Origin: Acrocarpospora corrugata
GTDB taxonomy: Bacteria; Actinomycetota; Actinomycetes; Streptosporangiales; Streptosporangiaceae
Length of the DNA: 64,000 nt
Assembly (NCBI RefSeq): GCF_009687845.1
Contig: NZ_BLAD01000036.1
Location: forward strand, 62,001 to 126,000
Direction: 5' to 3'
In this document: positions 26,091 to 35,021 of the stretch, in pieces
Position numbering within the stretch: position 1 is the stretch's first letter
How the letters are laid out: each line of letters opens with the position of its first letter
Notes under the pieces: generated by a model
Told to the model about the DNA's origin: nothing
The model's input: the letters and a program-made list of their open reading frames with translations, nothing else
Database searches by the model: none
Position numbers and translations under genes: made by a program

Positions 26091-27716
26091 CTATTTGGCG
26101 TCGGCGTAGCAGGTGACGGCTATGGCTTCCATGGGGAAGCGGACGGGGGTGTCGCCGAAGAGGAGGCGGGTGGCTTCGTCGGCGGCGGTGGCGATGGCGG
26201 ATCGCACGGTGGTGGTCTGGTCGAGGGGGCAGTGGACCATGACCTCGTCGTGTTGGAAGAAGACGAGTTTGGCGGGGTCGGGGAGGTGGTGGCGGAGGAT
26301 GGCCATCAGGGTGGTGGCCCATTCTGCGGCGGTGGCCTGGACGACGAAGTTGCGGGTGAAGCGGCCCCGGTCGCGGGAGGCGCGGGTGCCTTCCGGGCCG
26401 GAGACGAGTTCGCGCCAGCGGGCGGAGGGCGGGGGTGAGGTGCGGCCCAGCCAGGAGCGGACCAGCTGGCCTTCCTCACCGGCTCGGGCGGCGTCCTCGA
26501 CGAACGCGTACGCCTGGGGGAATCGTTGCCGCATGACGGCGAGGAGTTTGGGGGCGTCGCCGCTGGTGCCGCCGTACATGGCGGAGAGCATGGCGATCTT
26601 GGCGGCGTCGCGCTGGCCGCCGAAGGCTTTGGCCAGGGCGGCGTAGAGGTCGATCTCGCCGGCGGCGCGGGCGAGTCCGCCGTCTCCGGCCATGGCCGCC
26701 AGAACGCGCGGTTCCAGTTGCGCCGCGTCGGCCACCACGAGCGTCCAGCCCTCGTCGGCGACGACGGCCCGGCGCATCAGCTTGGGAATCTGCAACGCGC
26801 CGCCCCCGCTGGTCGCCCACCGCCCGCTGACCACACCCCCCACGACATATTCCGCCCGGAACCGATCCTCCTTCACCCACTGATCAGCCCAAACCCACCC
26901 GTGAAAGCTGTAGAGCCGAGCCAGTTCCTTGTACGCCAGGAGCGGCTTCACACCCGGATGATCAACCTCCTTGAGCACCCAGGACCGTGTCGACGGCACG
27001 GTCAGCCCCGCCGACTTGAACGCCTTGATGATCTGCTGCGGCGAGTCCGGATTGACCGCCTGCCCGAACGCCGCCGCCACCTCGTCCGCCAGCGCCTGCA
27101 ACTTCGACGGCCGCATCCCATGCGCGGGCCGTCCTCCCAGCAGCTCGGTCAGCAGAGCATCATGCACGCTCTCCCGCCAAGGCATCCCGAAGAACCCCAT
27201 CTCGGCCGCGATCAACGCCCCCGCCGACTCGGCCGCCACCAGCAACCGAAACCGCCCCGGCTCCTTCAACCGCCCGATCCGCCCCAGCTGATCCTGATAG
27301 ACCGCCGCGACCAGCTCAGCCTCACCGACCCCGAACCCAGCCTCCCGAGGCTCCGCCTCGAACAGCGTCCCCTGACCCCCCTCAACCACGGCCTCCCGAT
27401 CCTCCGGCACCGCGAACCCATGCAACCGCGCATAAGCCGCCTCCGCCGACCGAGGCTCCCCATACCGCCCTTCAGCCCCCAGCAACAACCCTTCGGTCAA
27501 CGCGACATCGTGACACCGCCCAACCCGCACCCCCCTCCCCAGAACCCCCGGATAAACCCTCCGCGTATCCCCCCAAACCCACCGAACCTCACGGTGGTCG
27601 CTCTCCGGCCATGACCCGATCGCTTCGGCGAGGTCCGGAACGTGGGTGACGGTGCCGTTCTCATGACCCAGGGTTCCGCCTGGGCCTTCCGGGTCCTCCG
27701 TCACCACCACGTGCAT
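26091..27716 (-). CDS. PolA-type DNA polymerase with N-terminal exonuclease-like domain
   Basis: 541 residues from ATG 27716 (MHVVVTEDPEGPGG), the start used by the actinobacterial family usually called bifunctional 3'-5' exonuclease/DNA polymerase. The polymerase motifs are recognisable but divergent from Pol I: motif A VVADAAQLEPRVLA, motif B RDAAKIAMLSAMYGG (Arg, Lys and Tyr kept; the usual Phe four after Lys is Leu), and motif C FFQHDEVMVH with both acidic residues. Exonuclease DxE residues are not obvious in the first 200 residues. The frame stays open for ~45 codons upstream with protein-like sequence (GDELIRRLREEGGVLMLP) but no start codon. It is likely a repair polymerase. Confidence 0.8.
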   Translation of the reverse strand: MHVVVTEDPEGPGGTLGHENGTVTHVPDLAEAIGSWPESDHREVRWVWGDTRRVYPGVLGRGVRVGRCHDVALTEGLLLGAEGRYGEPRSAEAAYARLHGFAVPEDREAVVEGGQGTLFEAEPREAGFGVGEAELVAAVYQDQLGRIGRLKEPGRFRLLVAAESAGALIAAEMGFFGMPWRESVHDALLTELLGGRPAHGMRPSKLQALADEVAAAFGQAVNPDSPQQIIKAFKSAGLTVPSTRSWVLKEVDHPGVKPLLAYKELARLYSFHGWVWADQWVKEDRFRAEYVVGGVVSGRWATSGGGALQIPKLMRRAVVADEGWTLVVADAAQLEPRVLAAMAGDGGLARAAGEIDLYAALAKAFGGQRDAAKIAMLSAMYGGTSGDAPKLLAVMRQRFPQAYAFVEDAARAGEEGQLVRSWLGRTSPPPSARWRELVSGPEGTRASRDRGRFTRNFVVQATAAEWATTLMAILRHHLPDPAKLVFFQHDEVMVHCPLDQTTTVRSAIATAADEATRLLFGDTPVRFPMEAIAVTCYADAK

Positions 27717-27865
27717 GCCCCCAGCGTGCCAGGTGGGACTGACATTTCGGGGGCCTGAACAGGGGGGATCACGGACCAAGCGCTCGCCGCACGGCAGCAT
27801 CAGGACGCCGCCTTCCTCGCGTAGCCGCCGGATCAGCTCGTCCCCCCTGACGGAACGCGAGTAGG

Positions 27866-29374
27866 TCAGGCGGGGAGGGGGATCACGATCTCGTCTTCCA
27901 GGGGTGGGTTGAGTTCCTGGGCCAGGCAGCCGGTGGCGGCGAAGCAACGGATGCGGAGTTCGTCACCCGCTACCGAGATGTGCAGGAAGCTCTTGAAGAA
28001 GGGCGGAGTGTCCCAGTCGGAGAGTTCGGAGAGGAAACGGTGGAAGACGCGGCCGACGGGAAGGCGGAGCGGGAAGGGCCAGGCCCCGAGGATGCGGGCG
28101 GCCCACTTCATCCGGCTGGTGATGGGGGTGGATTCGGTGAGGTCGCGGGGCGGGGCGTTGCCGACGCGCGCTGACATGAGGGCCAGTCCCTCGTCCGGCG
28201 TCAGGTAGAGCCATTTCATCCGGAAGCGGCGGCTGTAGAGCAGGCTGTAGAAGGACAGGGAGTCGCCACGCAGGGGATAGCACTTGAAGGCGTCCTCGGG
28301 GACGCGGGTGACCCGGGGAATGGTGTGCGTGTCGTGCATGAACGCGCCACCGCCACCCGAGACGATGTACTGGATGACCCGGTCGCCGACCTTGACCGGG
28401 AAACGCTGGTAGTTGTGCACGTCACCGCCGATCGCGGCCAGGTAGTTGTGCTCGGGATCGGTGACGATCTCGTCCACGGTGCCGCCGCCCTCGATCGGGC
28501 AGGGCTTGTGATCGTCGCGGACGTAGATGGGCTTGCCGGTGATCAGGATCTTGGGCCGGGGATCGGCGGAGACGTGCTTCAGCCATTCGCCCTGCTCGCG
28601 GTCGAGACTGCCGCGAATGCCGGTGTCGATCCCCACGACCAGCAACCGGCCGAGATCCAGCACCCAGTACGGCGCCGGCTGGACGGCCTGCTGGGACGGC
28701 CGGCCACGGAACTCCCAGGCGTCCGCGAGGGCGGCCTCGTCGATCGGCTCCGGCTTCTTCCAGAGCAGCCCGCGCAGCCCGTGCGGAGACAGCCGGAAGC
28801 CCTCCCGCTGCACCGCCAGCGGTTTCGACCCGCAGAACACGCGCATGAAGCCGCCGAGGCCGTCATACCAGTCATGGTTGCCGGGAATGGCGTAGATGGG
28901 CGCGTCATAATCCTTGAACGGGCGGAAGAACTTGTCGCAGTAGTCCGCGGCGGCGCCGGTCGGGTAGATCACGTCGCTGGCGATGACCGCGAACGAGGTG
29001 TCCGCGCCGAGCCTGAGCAGGCCGGGGACGACCGCGTACTGGGAAGCGTCGCCTTCGCCGGTGTCGCCGATGACCAGGAAGGAGAAGTCCGGGCCGAGCT
29101 CCTTGACGATGCGGAAGTCCGCGTCGGCGCCGTTCTCCCGCTGGGAGGCCACCCAGCGGCGGCGCACCTCCGCGGAGGGGTCGCCGAGCAGGCCGGCCAG
29201 GATCTCGTTCCTGGAGCGCCAGAGCGTGCGCGGATTGAGCCAGGTGAAGGATTCCTTGTTCGGGCGGAGTCCCTGGAAGGCGCCGACCTGCTGGCCCTCC
29301 CAGCCCGCGCCCTCCTCGGACACCCGGGACGAACTCTGTTTACCCCGCGCCGCCGCGACATCGACCGTGACCAT
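27866..29374 (-). CDS. Metallophosphoesterase
   Basis: 502 residues from ATG 29374. The calcineurin-like phosphoesterase motifs are visible: GDTGEGD, ASDVIYP (GD replaced by SD), GNHDWYD and a late GGDVHNYQRF supplying metal-binding histidines. No signal peptide is seen, so it is probably cytoplasmic or membrane-associated. It follows the alkyl-DHAP-synthase-like gene by 19 bases on the same strand, suggesting a shared operon and perhaps a phospholipid-related substrate. That link is inference. Confidence 0.85.
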   Translation of the reverse strand: MVTVDVAAARGKQSSSRVSEEGAGWEGQQVGAFQGLRPNKESFTWLNPRTLWRSRNEILAGLLGDPSAEVRRRWVASQRENGADADFRIVKELGPDFSFLVIGDTGEGDASQYAVVPGLLRLGADTSFAVIASDVIYPTGAAADYCDKFFRPFKDYDAPIYAIPGNHDWYDGLGGFMRVFCGSKPLAVQREGFRLSPHGLRGLLWKKPEPIDEAALADAWEFRGRPSQQAVQPAPYWVLDLGRLLVVGIDTGIRGSLDREQGEWLKHVSADPRPKILITGKPIYVRDDHKPCPIEGGGTVDEIVTDPEHNYLAAIGGDVHNYQRFPVKVGDRVIQYIVSGGGGAFMHDTHTIPRVTRVPEDAFKCYPLRGDSLSFYSLLYSRRFRMKWLYLTPDEGLALMSARVGNAPPRDLTESTPITSRMKWAARILGAWPFPLRLPVGRVFHRFLSELSDWDTPPFFKSFLHISVAGDELRIRCFAATGCLAQELNPPLEDEIVIPLPA

Positions 29375-29393
29375 GAACCAATCTTTACGCTTC

Positions 29394-30989
29394 CTAGGGG
29401 ATCAGGACACCCGGGTTCAGAATCCCGTACGGATCGAGCCTGCCCTTGATCGCCCGGAGGATCTCCACACCCAGGTCGCCGATCTCGCTCGCGTACGCGG
29501 TCCGGTGGTCGCGCCCGACGCCGTGGTGGTGCGAGATGGTGCCGCCGGTGAGCACGATGGCCTTGTTGACAGCACGCTTGGCGTGTTCCCACTGAGCCAG
29601 CGGATCCTCGTCCTGGGCGGCGACGACGGTGAAGTACAGCGACGCCCCGGTGGCGTACACGTGGGAGACGTGGCACATCACCAGCGGGTCATCCAGGGTG
29701 GCCCGCAGCGCGAGGCGTACGGCGTCGTAGAGGCGTGGGAGGTCAGACCAGAACCCCGCGGTTTCCAGGGTCTCCACGGTGGCTCCGGCGGCCAGCAGGG
29801 AGTCGCGCAGGTAGGGCGCGGAGTAGCGGCCCTCCTCCCAGCGCTCGCCGGGCTCGGTGCCCCGGTAGGTGCCGCCCAGTTCGGACAGGAGCGCGGCGAC
29901 GGCTTCCCGCCGGTGCGCGACGTCGTCCTCGGACCCCTCGAACCCGGTGATCATCAAGCAGCCGGCTTCGGCCAGCGTCCCGAGCTCGGCGGGCCGGGAC
30001 AGCCCGATCATGCTCTCGGTCTCGTCCGCCAGCCGCAGAACAGTGGGCAGCGGCCCTTCCTGGGCGATCCGCCGCATCGCCACCTGACCCGCCGCGAACG
30101 ACTCGAACCGCCAGCCTTCGTACACCTTCGACCGGGGCGCGGTCCTGACCCGCAACTGGAGCGCGGTGATCACACCGAACGCGCCCTCGGAGCCGAGGAT
30201 GACCTGCCTCAGGTCGGGCCCGGCCGCCGACTTGGGGGCGCGGCCGAACTCCAGGGTGCCGCGCGGGGTGGCCACCGTCAGGCCGACCACCATGTCGTCG
30301 AAGCGCCCATACCCGGCCGAAGCCTGCCCGGAGGAGCGGGCGGCGGCGAAACCGCCCAGGGTGGCGTACTCGTAGGACTGCGGGAAGTGGCCGAGGGTGA
30401 GGTCGTGCCTGGCCAGGATCTGCTCGGCCTGGGGGGCGCGCAGTCCCGGCTCGAACTCGGCGATCATGGACACCTTGTCGACCGAGAGCACCCGGTTGAG
30501 CCGGGCCAGGTCGAGGGCGATCACGCCGGTGAAGTTGCCCCGGGAGGCGACCAGGCCGCCGACCACGGAGGTGCCGCCGCCGAATGGGACCACCGCCACC
30601 CGGTGCTCCGCGCACAGTTTGAGCAGGTCCAGGATCTCGCTGTGGGAGCCGGGCAGCACCACCGCGTCGGGGGCGTCATCGCCGTCGCCGGCGCGCATCC
30701 GGAGCAGGTCGGGGGTGGATTTGCCGCGGGTGTGGCGGATCCTGGCGTCCTCGTCGCAGCGCACGTGCTCGTCGCCGACCAAGGTGCTCAACCGGGTCAT
30801 GACGGGCGCGGGCAGCGCCGAGATGGGCAGCCGCACCTCACCGAAACTGGCGGCCGCGGATTCCGGATCGGTGACGCCGAGCAGGTCGCGGAGGAGTTTC
30901 CGGACCGACGACGGCAACTCCCGGGCTTTGGCCGGATCGCCCCATCCCGACCAGAGCATGGGTTCTGCGGCGGAACTGGGAGTTTCCAC
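29394..30989 (-). CDS. FAD-linked oxidase resembling alkyl-dihydroxyacetonephosphate synthase
   Basis: 531 residues. The FAD-binding PCMH domain shows VVPFGGGTSVVGGL and a later LGSEGAFGVITALQLRVRT. The C-terminal part carries HVYATGASLYFT and GGTISHHHGVGRDH; in AGPS the histidine pair and a tyrosine near these motifs are catalytic. AGPS exchanges the acyl chain of acyl-DHAP for a fatty alcohol, the first step of ether-lipid synthesis, without net oxidation. It is divergent from glpD, which supplies DHAP, and is followed by a phosphoesterase. Actinobacterial homologues are annotated agpS, but ether-lipid synthesis by them is not generally proven. Confidence 0.8.
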   Translation of the reverse strand: METPSSAAEPMLWSGWGDPAKARELPSSVRKLLRDLLGVTDPESAAASFGEVRLPISALPAPVMTRLSTLVGDEHVRCDEDARIRHTRGKSTPDLLRMRAGDGDDAPDAVVLPGSHSEILDLLKLCAEHRVAVVPFGGGTSVVGGLVASRGNFTGVIALDLARLNRVLSVDKVSMIAEFEPGLRAPQAEQILARHDLTLGHFPQSYEYATLGGFAAARSSGQASAGYGRFDDMVVGLTVATPRGTLEFGRAPKSAAGPDLRQVILGSEGAFGVITALQLRVRTAPRSKVYEGWRFESFAAGQVAMRRIAQEGPLPTVLRLADETESMIGLSRPAELGTLAEAGCLMITGFEGSEDDVAHRREAVAALLSELGGTYRGTEPGERWEEGRYSAPYLRDSLLAAGATVETLETAGFWSDLPRLYDAVRLALRATLDDPLVMCHVSHVYATGASLYFTVVAAQDEDPLAQWEHAKRAVNKAIVLTGGTISHHHGVGRDHRTAYASEIGDLGVEILRAIKGRLDPYGILNPGVLIP

Positions 30990-31048
30990 GGGGGTCCGGC
31001 CTTTCGGTTAGGTTACCAAAGAGTAATACGCGCGATTGAGGGATGACC

Positions 31049-32542
31049 ATGGACTCCTCGCTCAACGCCGCCCGCCGGGCCAGGGAAATCCAGGAGGCGC
31101 CGGACCGGGCGGTGGACGTGCTCGTGGTGGGCCTCGGCGCCACCGGGGCAGGGGCCGCCCTGGACGCTGCCTCGCGCGGCCTCTCCGTCGTCGCCGTGGA
31201 CGCGTTCGACCTGGCCTTCGGCACCTCCCGGTGGAGTTCCAAGCTGATTCACGGCGGGCTGCGGTACCTGGCCAGGGGTCAGGTCGGGATCGCCAGGGAG
31301 AGCGCGATCGAGCGGGGCGTGCTGCTCCGGCACACGGCGCCGCATCTGGTGCAGGCCTATCCGTACCTGCTGCCGCTGACCCCGGCCGTGTCCCGCACCC
31401 AGGCCGAGGTGGTGATGACCGGCTACCGGCTGGGCGACGCGCTGCGCACCGCGGCGGGCACGCCGCGGCGGCTGCTGCCGGGGCCGGCCCGGATCCCGGC
31501 CGGGCGGGCGCTGGCTCTCGTGCCCGCGGTGGAGCCGGCCGGTCTGCGCGGGGCGCTGCTGTCCTGGGACGGGCGGGTGGCCGACGACGCTCGGCTGGTG
31601 GTGGCGATCGCCAGGACCGCCGCCGCGCACGGCGCGCGGATCCTCACCCGCTGCCGGGCGCTCACGCTGGCCGGCGACGGCGCGCGGGTACGGGACGAGC
31701 TCACCGGGTCGGAGTTCACCATCCGCGCCAGAGCGGTCATCAACGCCACCGGCGTGTGGGCGGGCGGCCTGGTGCCCGGCGTCGACCTGCGGCCCTCCCG
31801 GGGCACTCACCTGGTCCTGCGGCCCGGCACGCTCGGTCCGCTCAGGGCGGGCCTGCACGTGCCGATCCCGGGCGCGGGCCACCGGTACGCGCTGGTGCTC
31901 CCGCAACTCGACGGGCGCGTCTACGTCGGCCTCACCGACGAGCCGGTGGACGGACCCGTGCCCGACGTCCCGGAGGCCCCCGAGAGCGACGTGAGCTTCC
32001 TCCTGGACGTCCTGGGCTCCGTCCTGGCCGAACCGGTGCGCCGGGACCAGGTGGCGGGCGTGTACGCCGGGCTGCGCCCGCTGCTGGCCGGTTCCGGCGG
32101 CGGCACCGCGGACCTGTCCAGGCGGCACGCGATCCTGCGCTCCCCCGACGGCGTGGTGACCGTGGTCGGCGGCAAGCTCACCACCTACCGGCGGATGGCC
32201 GAGGACGCCGTGGACGCCACCGGCCTGCCCGCGCCGCGCAGCAGGACCGCCCGCCTCCCCCTGGTGGGCGCGGCCCAGAGCGGCGACGGCGCCCCGCTCC
32301 GGCTGATCCGGCGGTACGGGTCGGAGGCGACGGCCGTACAGGATCTGGTGGCGCGCGATCCCGAGCTGGGCCGGGCGGTGTCCGGGGAGACCACGATGGC
32401 CGAGCTGGTCTGGGCGGTCCGGCACGAGGGCGCGCTCGACCCGGATGACCTGCTGGATCGCCGGACCCGGATCGGCCTGATCCCGGAGGATCGCGCCGCC
32501 GCGCTGCCCGCCGCGCGGGCGGCCTTCACCCTCGCCGATTAA
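31049..32542 (+). CDS. glpD: Glycerol-3-phosphate dehydrogenase (FAD, aerobic)
   Basis: 497 residues. ATG 31049 is preferred over ATG 31043 because it lies seven bases after GAGGG. The FAD-binding N-terminus VLVVGLGATGAGAALDAASR, the glpD motif SSKLIHGGLRYL, GVWAGGLVPG and the late GGKLTTYRRMAEDAVD all match membrane-associated GlpD. It oxidises glycerol-3-phosphate to DHAP, feeding electrons to quinone. It is divergent from the AGPS-like gene with only 59 bases between, so the two are probably coregulated. GGTTAGGTTACC (31006-31017) in the gap is a possible operator. Confidence 0.92.
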   Translation: MDSSLNAARRAREIQEAPDRAVDVLVVGLGATGAGAALDAASRGLSVVAVDAFDLAFGTSRWSSKLIHGGLRYLARGQVGIARESAIERGVLLRHTAPHLVQAYPYLLPLTPAVSRTQAEVVMTGYRLGDALRTAAGTPRRLLPGPARIPAGRALALVPAVEPAGLRGALLSWDGRVADDARLVVAIARTAAAHGARILTRCRALTLAGDGARVRDELTGSEFTIRARAVINATGVWAGGLVPGVDLRPSRGTHLVLRPGTLGPLRAGLHVPIPGAGHRYALVLPQLDGRVYVGLTDEPVDGPVPDVPEAPESDVSFLLDVLGSVLAEPVRRDQVAGVYAGLRPLLAGSGGGTADLSRRHAILRSPDGVVTVVGGKLTTYRRMAEDAVDATGLPAPRSRTARLPLVGAAQSGDGAPLRLIRRYGSEATAVQDLVARDPELGRAVSGETTMAELVWAVRHEGALDPDDLLDRRTRIGLIPEDRAAALPAARAAFTLAD

Positions 32543-32587
32543 AACCCGGACCGAATATCGGGATGCGGGAGGTTTGACAGGGGTGGC

Positions 32588-32606
32588 TAAGGTTAGGATT
32601 ACCTAA
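32588..32606. promoter_or_regulatory. IdeR/DtxR-type iron box
   Basis: TAAGGTTAGGATTACCTAA matches 17 of 19 positions of the actinobacterial iron-box consensus TWAGGTTAGSCTAACCTWA. It contains a -10-like TAGGAT (32594-32599), and TTGACA lies at 32574-32579, so a bound repressor would block transcription. It is 32 bases before the sucrase/ferredoxin-like gene, which should be repressed when iron is plentiful. Confidence 0.8.
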
Positions 32607-32637
32607 TTCCGAACCGCGGCGCAGGGGGCAGACGAGC

Positions 32638-33543
32638 ATGGCCAATGGATGCGAGCATCTTGCCGGGCTGCATACCGGCGACGTGCCCATCCTCGCGAGC
32701 GCGACGGTGGGCGCTCGATTCTGGCTGCTCATCGAGCATTCCGGGCCGTGGGCGGCGTACCTGGACGAGTGCCGGCTGCCGGTCAAGGTGCGGGCGCTGA
32801 TCGACCGTGCGACCGCGCTCGGGGTGCGCCCGCAGCTCATTCGCAGGACCGGTCGCAGGGAACGCTCCGGGGGTCCGCTGCACGTATTCGTGGGCTCCTC
32901 GACCGGTAAGGACCCCTGGCTGGCCGAGGGCCGTTTCGACGACCCGGACGATCTTGACCTGGACGCACTCGTGCACGGAGTGCTTCCGGAGTCCTGCATA
33001 CTTGTGAGTGAGCCGGTATTTCTGGTCTGCACGCACGCCAAGCGCAACGCGTGCTGTGCCCGCATTGGACTGCCGCTCGCGAGATTTCTCGACGAGCAAC
33101 TGCCCGGCCAGGTGTGGGAAACCACGCATGTTGGCGGCGATCGATACGCCGCTAACCTCGTGTGCTTGCCACACGGGCTTTACTACGGCAGCATGTCTCA
33201 GGCTGCTGCGATCGCGGCGGCAAACGCGTACCGGCACGGTGAGGTCGTCCTCGACCGCTTCCGGGGGCGCGCGGGTATCCCTGAGCCATCGCAAGCCGCT
33301 GAGCATTTTGTCCGGTCCCACACGGGCGAGCGCTCGGTCGGCGCAGTGGCCGTGGAATCCTCCCGGTCGGATGGCGACACCACGGAGTGCATTGTCGTGT
33401 GCAATGCCCCTGTTGGATCGTCGCGATTTCGGGTAGTGGTCGAGCCTGCGGTGTTCACGGCACCGTGTGGTGTCGCCTGCGCCGAAGATGTCTCGACCTA
33501 CAGGTTGGCCGAGCTGAGCTTGCTCACCCCGGCCCTGACCTGA
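32638..33543 (+). CDS. Sucrase/ferredoxin-like (thioredoxin-fold 2Fe-2S) protein
   Basis: 301 residues. The family motifs are clear: CTHAKRNACCARIG, with clustered cysteines, then WETTHVGGDRYAANLVCLPH and GLYYG. These proteins have a thioredoxin-like ferredoxin fold that binds a 2Fe-2S cluster. The gene is preceded by a strong iron box, so the protein is probably made under iron limitation, perhaps for siderophore-iron reduction or as an electron carrier. A whiB-like gene follows 114 bases downstream. The fold assignment is firm; the role is inferred from the operator. Confidence 0.85.
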   Translation: MANGCEHLAGLHTGDVPILASATVGARFWLLIEHSGPWAAYLDECRLPVKVRALIDRATALGVRPQLIRRTGRRERSGGPLHVFVGSSTGKDPWLAEGRFDDPDDLDLDALVHGVLPESCILVSEPVFLVCTHAKRNACCARIGLPLARFLDEQLPGQVWETTHVGGDRYAANLVCLPHGLYYGSMSQAAAIAAANAYRHGEVVLDRFRGRAGIPEPSQAAEHFVRSHTGERSVGAVAVESSRSDGDTTECIVVCNAPVGSSRFRVVVEPAVFTAPCGVACAEDVSTYRLAELSLLTPALT

Positions 33544-33657
33544 GGCTCCGCAAGGAGCTGGGAACACCACGGGCAGCTATTGCGTTGGATGCAGGGACGC
33601 CATAAGCGTCCAATGCGGCACAAACTCTGAAATACCTCTCACCAAAGGTGGTTTCTC

Positions 33658-33972
33658 ATGTCTCAGGTACGTCGGCAGCTCGCCCGCCCCCGCCCCAGTT
33701 GGGGTTGGCAGGATGATGCCGCGTGCCGGGGAGAGGACCTTGTGCTGTTCTTCGGCCCCGACGGCGAGCGTCAGCCGGAGCGTGACATCCGTGAGCGCAA
33801 GGCCAAGGCCATCTGCGCCGGTTGTCCGGTCCGCGCCGAGTGCCTCGACTACGCTCTGTCCCGGCCGGAGAAGTACGGCACGTGGGGCGGCCTGAACGAG
33901 GACGAGCGCGCCTCCGAGCGTCGCCGTCGCATGCGGCGCGCCGCGAGCGCCGGTATCAGCGCCGTCGCGTAA
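33658..33972 (+). CDS. WhiB-family iron-sulfur regulator
   Basis: 104 residues. The four cluster cysteines are seen in DDAACRG, CAGCPVRAEC (C-x2-C-x5-C), followed by the WhiB turn GTWGGLNEDER and a basic C-terminus RRRRMRRA that contacts DNA. WhiB-like proteins bind a redox-sensitive 4Fe-4S cluster and act with the principal sigma factor. The subclass (wblA to wblE) is not decided. Upstream, GGACGC-CATAA-GCGTCC (33595-33611), with near-matching outer arms, forms an inverted repeat that may be an operator. The gene is convergent with cydB of the second bd oxidase. Confidence 0.93.
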   Translation: MSQVRRQLARPRPSWGWQDDAACRGEDLVLFFGPDGERQPERDIRERKAKAICAGCPVRAECLDYALSRPEKYGTWGGLNEDERASERRRRMRRAASAGISAVA

Positions 33973-34015
33973 GAACCCTGGGTCTTTCTCCAACCCTCCC
34001 CGACACGTTCGCAGG

Positions 34016-35014
34016 TCAGTGGCCCGCTGGGATGTTCCGTACGCCGATCCGGCGGCGGAACACCCAGTAGGTCCATGACTGGTAGAGCAGCACCAGCGGC
34101 AGGAAGAACACCGCGGCCCACGTCATGATCCGCAGGGACTTGACGGTGGACGCGGCATTTGTCGTTGTAAGGCTGTTGGCCGGATCGACGGCCGGCAGCA
34201 CGTTCGGGTAAAGCACCGCGAACAGCGTCAGCGTGGCGACTCCGATGGCGACCGCGGACGCCGTGAACGCCCACCCCTCCCGCCCTGCCGCGATCGCCGC
34301 CACCGCCAGCCCCCAGGCGACCACCGCGACGACCCCCAGCGCCACCGACACCGCGGACCCGCCGTGGAACTGCCCCCACCCCAGGAACACGGCCACGAGC
34401 ACCCCCGCCACGACACCCGCCTTCCAGGCGAGCGCCCTGGCTTTCCGCCGGATGTCCCCTTCCGTCTTCAACGCCAGAAATATCGCCCCATGAGTGACGA
34501 ATAGCACTAGCATAGTCAGCCCCCCGACCAGCGCGTACGGGTTGAGCAGCTCCCAGAAGCCCCCCACGTACTCATGCCGCGCGTCCAGCCGGACCCCCCG
34601 CACCATGTTCCCGAACGCCACCCCCCACAGCACCGCGGGCACGATCGACCCGGCGATCAGGCACCGATCCCACCCCCGCCGCCACCGCGCGCTGTCCTGC
34701 TTGGTGCGATACTCGAACGCCACCCCGCGCACGATCAGCGCCAGCAGGATGACCAGCAACGGCAGATAGAACCCGCTGAACAGCGTCGCGTACCACTCAG
34801 GGAAGGCCGCGAACAGCGCCCCCGCCGCCGTGACCAGCCACACCTCGTTGCCGTCCCAGACCGGCCCGATCGTGTTGATCATCACCCGGCGTTCGGTGTC
34901 GTCCGAGGCCAGGACCGGCAGCAGCGCGCCGACCCCGAAGTCGAAGCCCTCCAGGATGAAGTAGCCGGTCCACAGCACCGCGATCGCGGCGAACCAGACA
35001 TCGGTGAGTTGCAT
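34016..35014 (-). CDS. cydB: Cytochrome bd quinol oxidase subunit II (second copy)
   Basis: 332 residues with the CydB motifs GYFILEGFDFGVGALLP and GPVWDGNEVWL and a typical WTYWVFRRRI tail. It is longer than the first copy, having an added loop (RGVRLDARHEYVGGFWELL) between helices 4 and 5. It follows its cydA partner by 7 bases. Divergence from the first CydB is substantial, so this is an old paralogue or a separately acquired enzyme, not a recent duplication. Confidence 0.95.
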   Translation of the reverse strand: MQLTDVWFAAIAVLWTGYFILEGFDFGVGALLPVLASDDTERRVMINTIGPVWDGNEVWLVTAAGALFAAFPEWYATLFSGFYLPLLVILLALIVRGVAFEYRTKQDSARWRRGWDRCLIAGSIVPAVLWGVAFGNMVRGVRLDARHEYVGGFWELLNPYALVGGLTMLVLFVTHGAIFLALKTEGDIRRKARALAWKAGVVAGVLVAVFLGWGQFHGGSAVSVALGVVAVVAWGLAVAAIAAGREGWAFTASAVAIGVATLTLFAVLYPNVLPAVDPANSLTTTNAASTVKSLRIMTWAAVFFLPLVLLYQSWTYWVFRRRIGVRNIPAGH

Positions 35015-35021
35015 GGCGCTC

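Noticed and set aside
31006-31017. GGTTAGGTTACC between the AGPS-like gene and glpD as a second iron box
   Set aside because: It needs a one-base gap and several mismatches to fit the consensus, so iron control is not supported; an unrelated operator remains possible.
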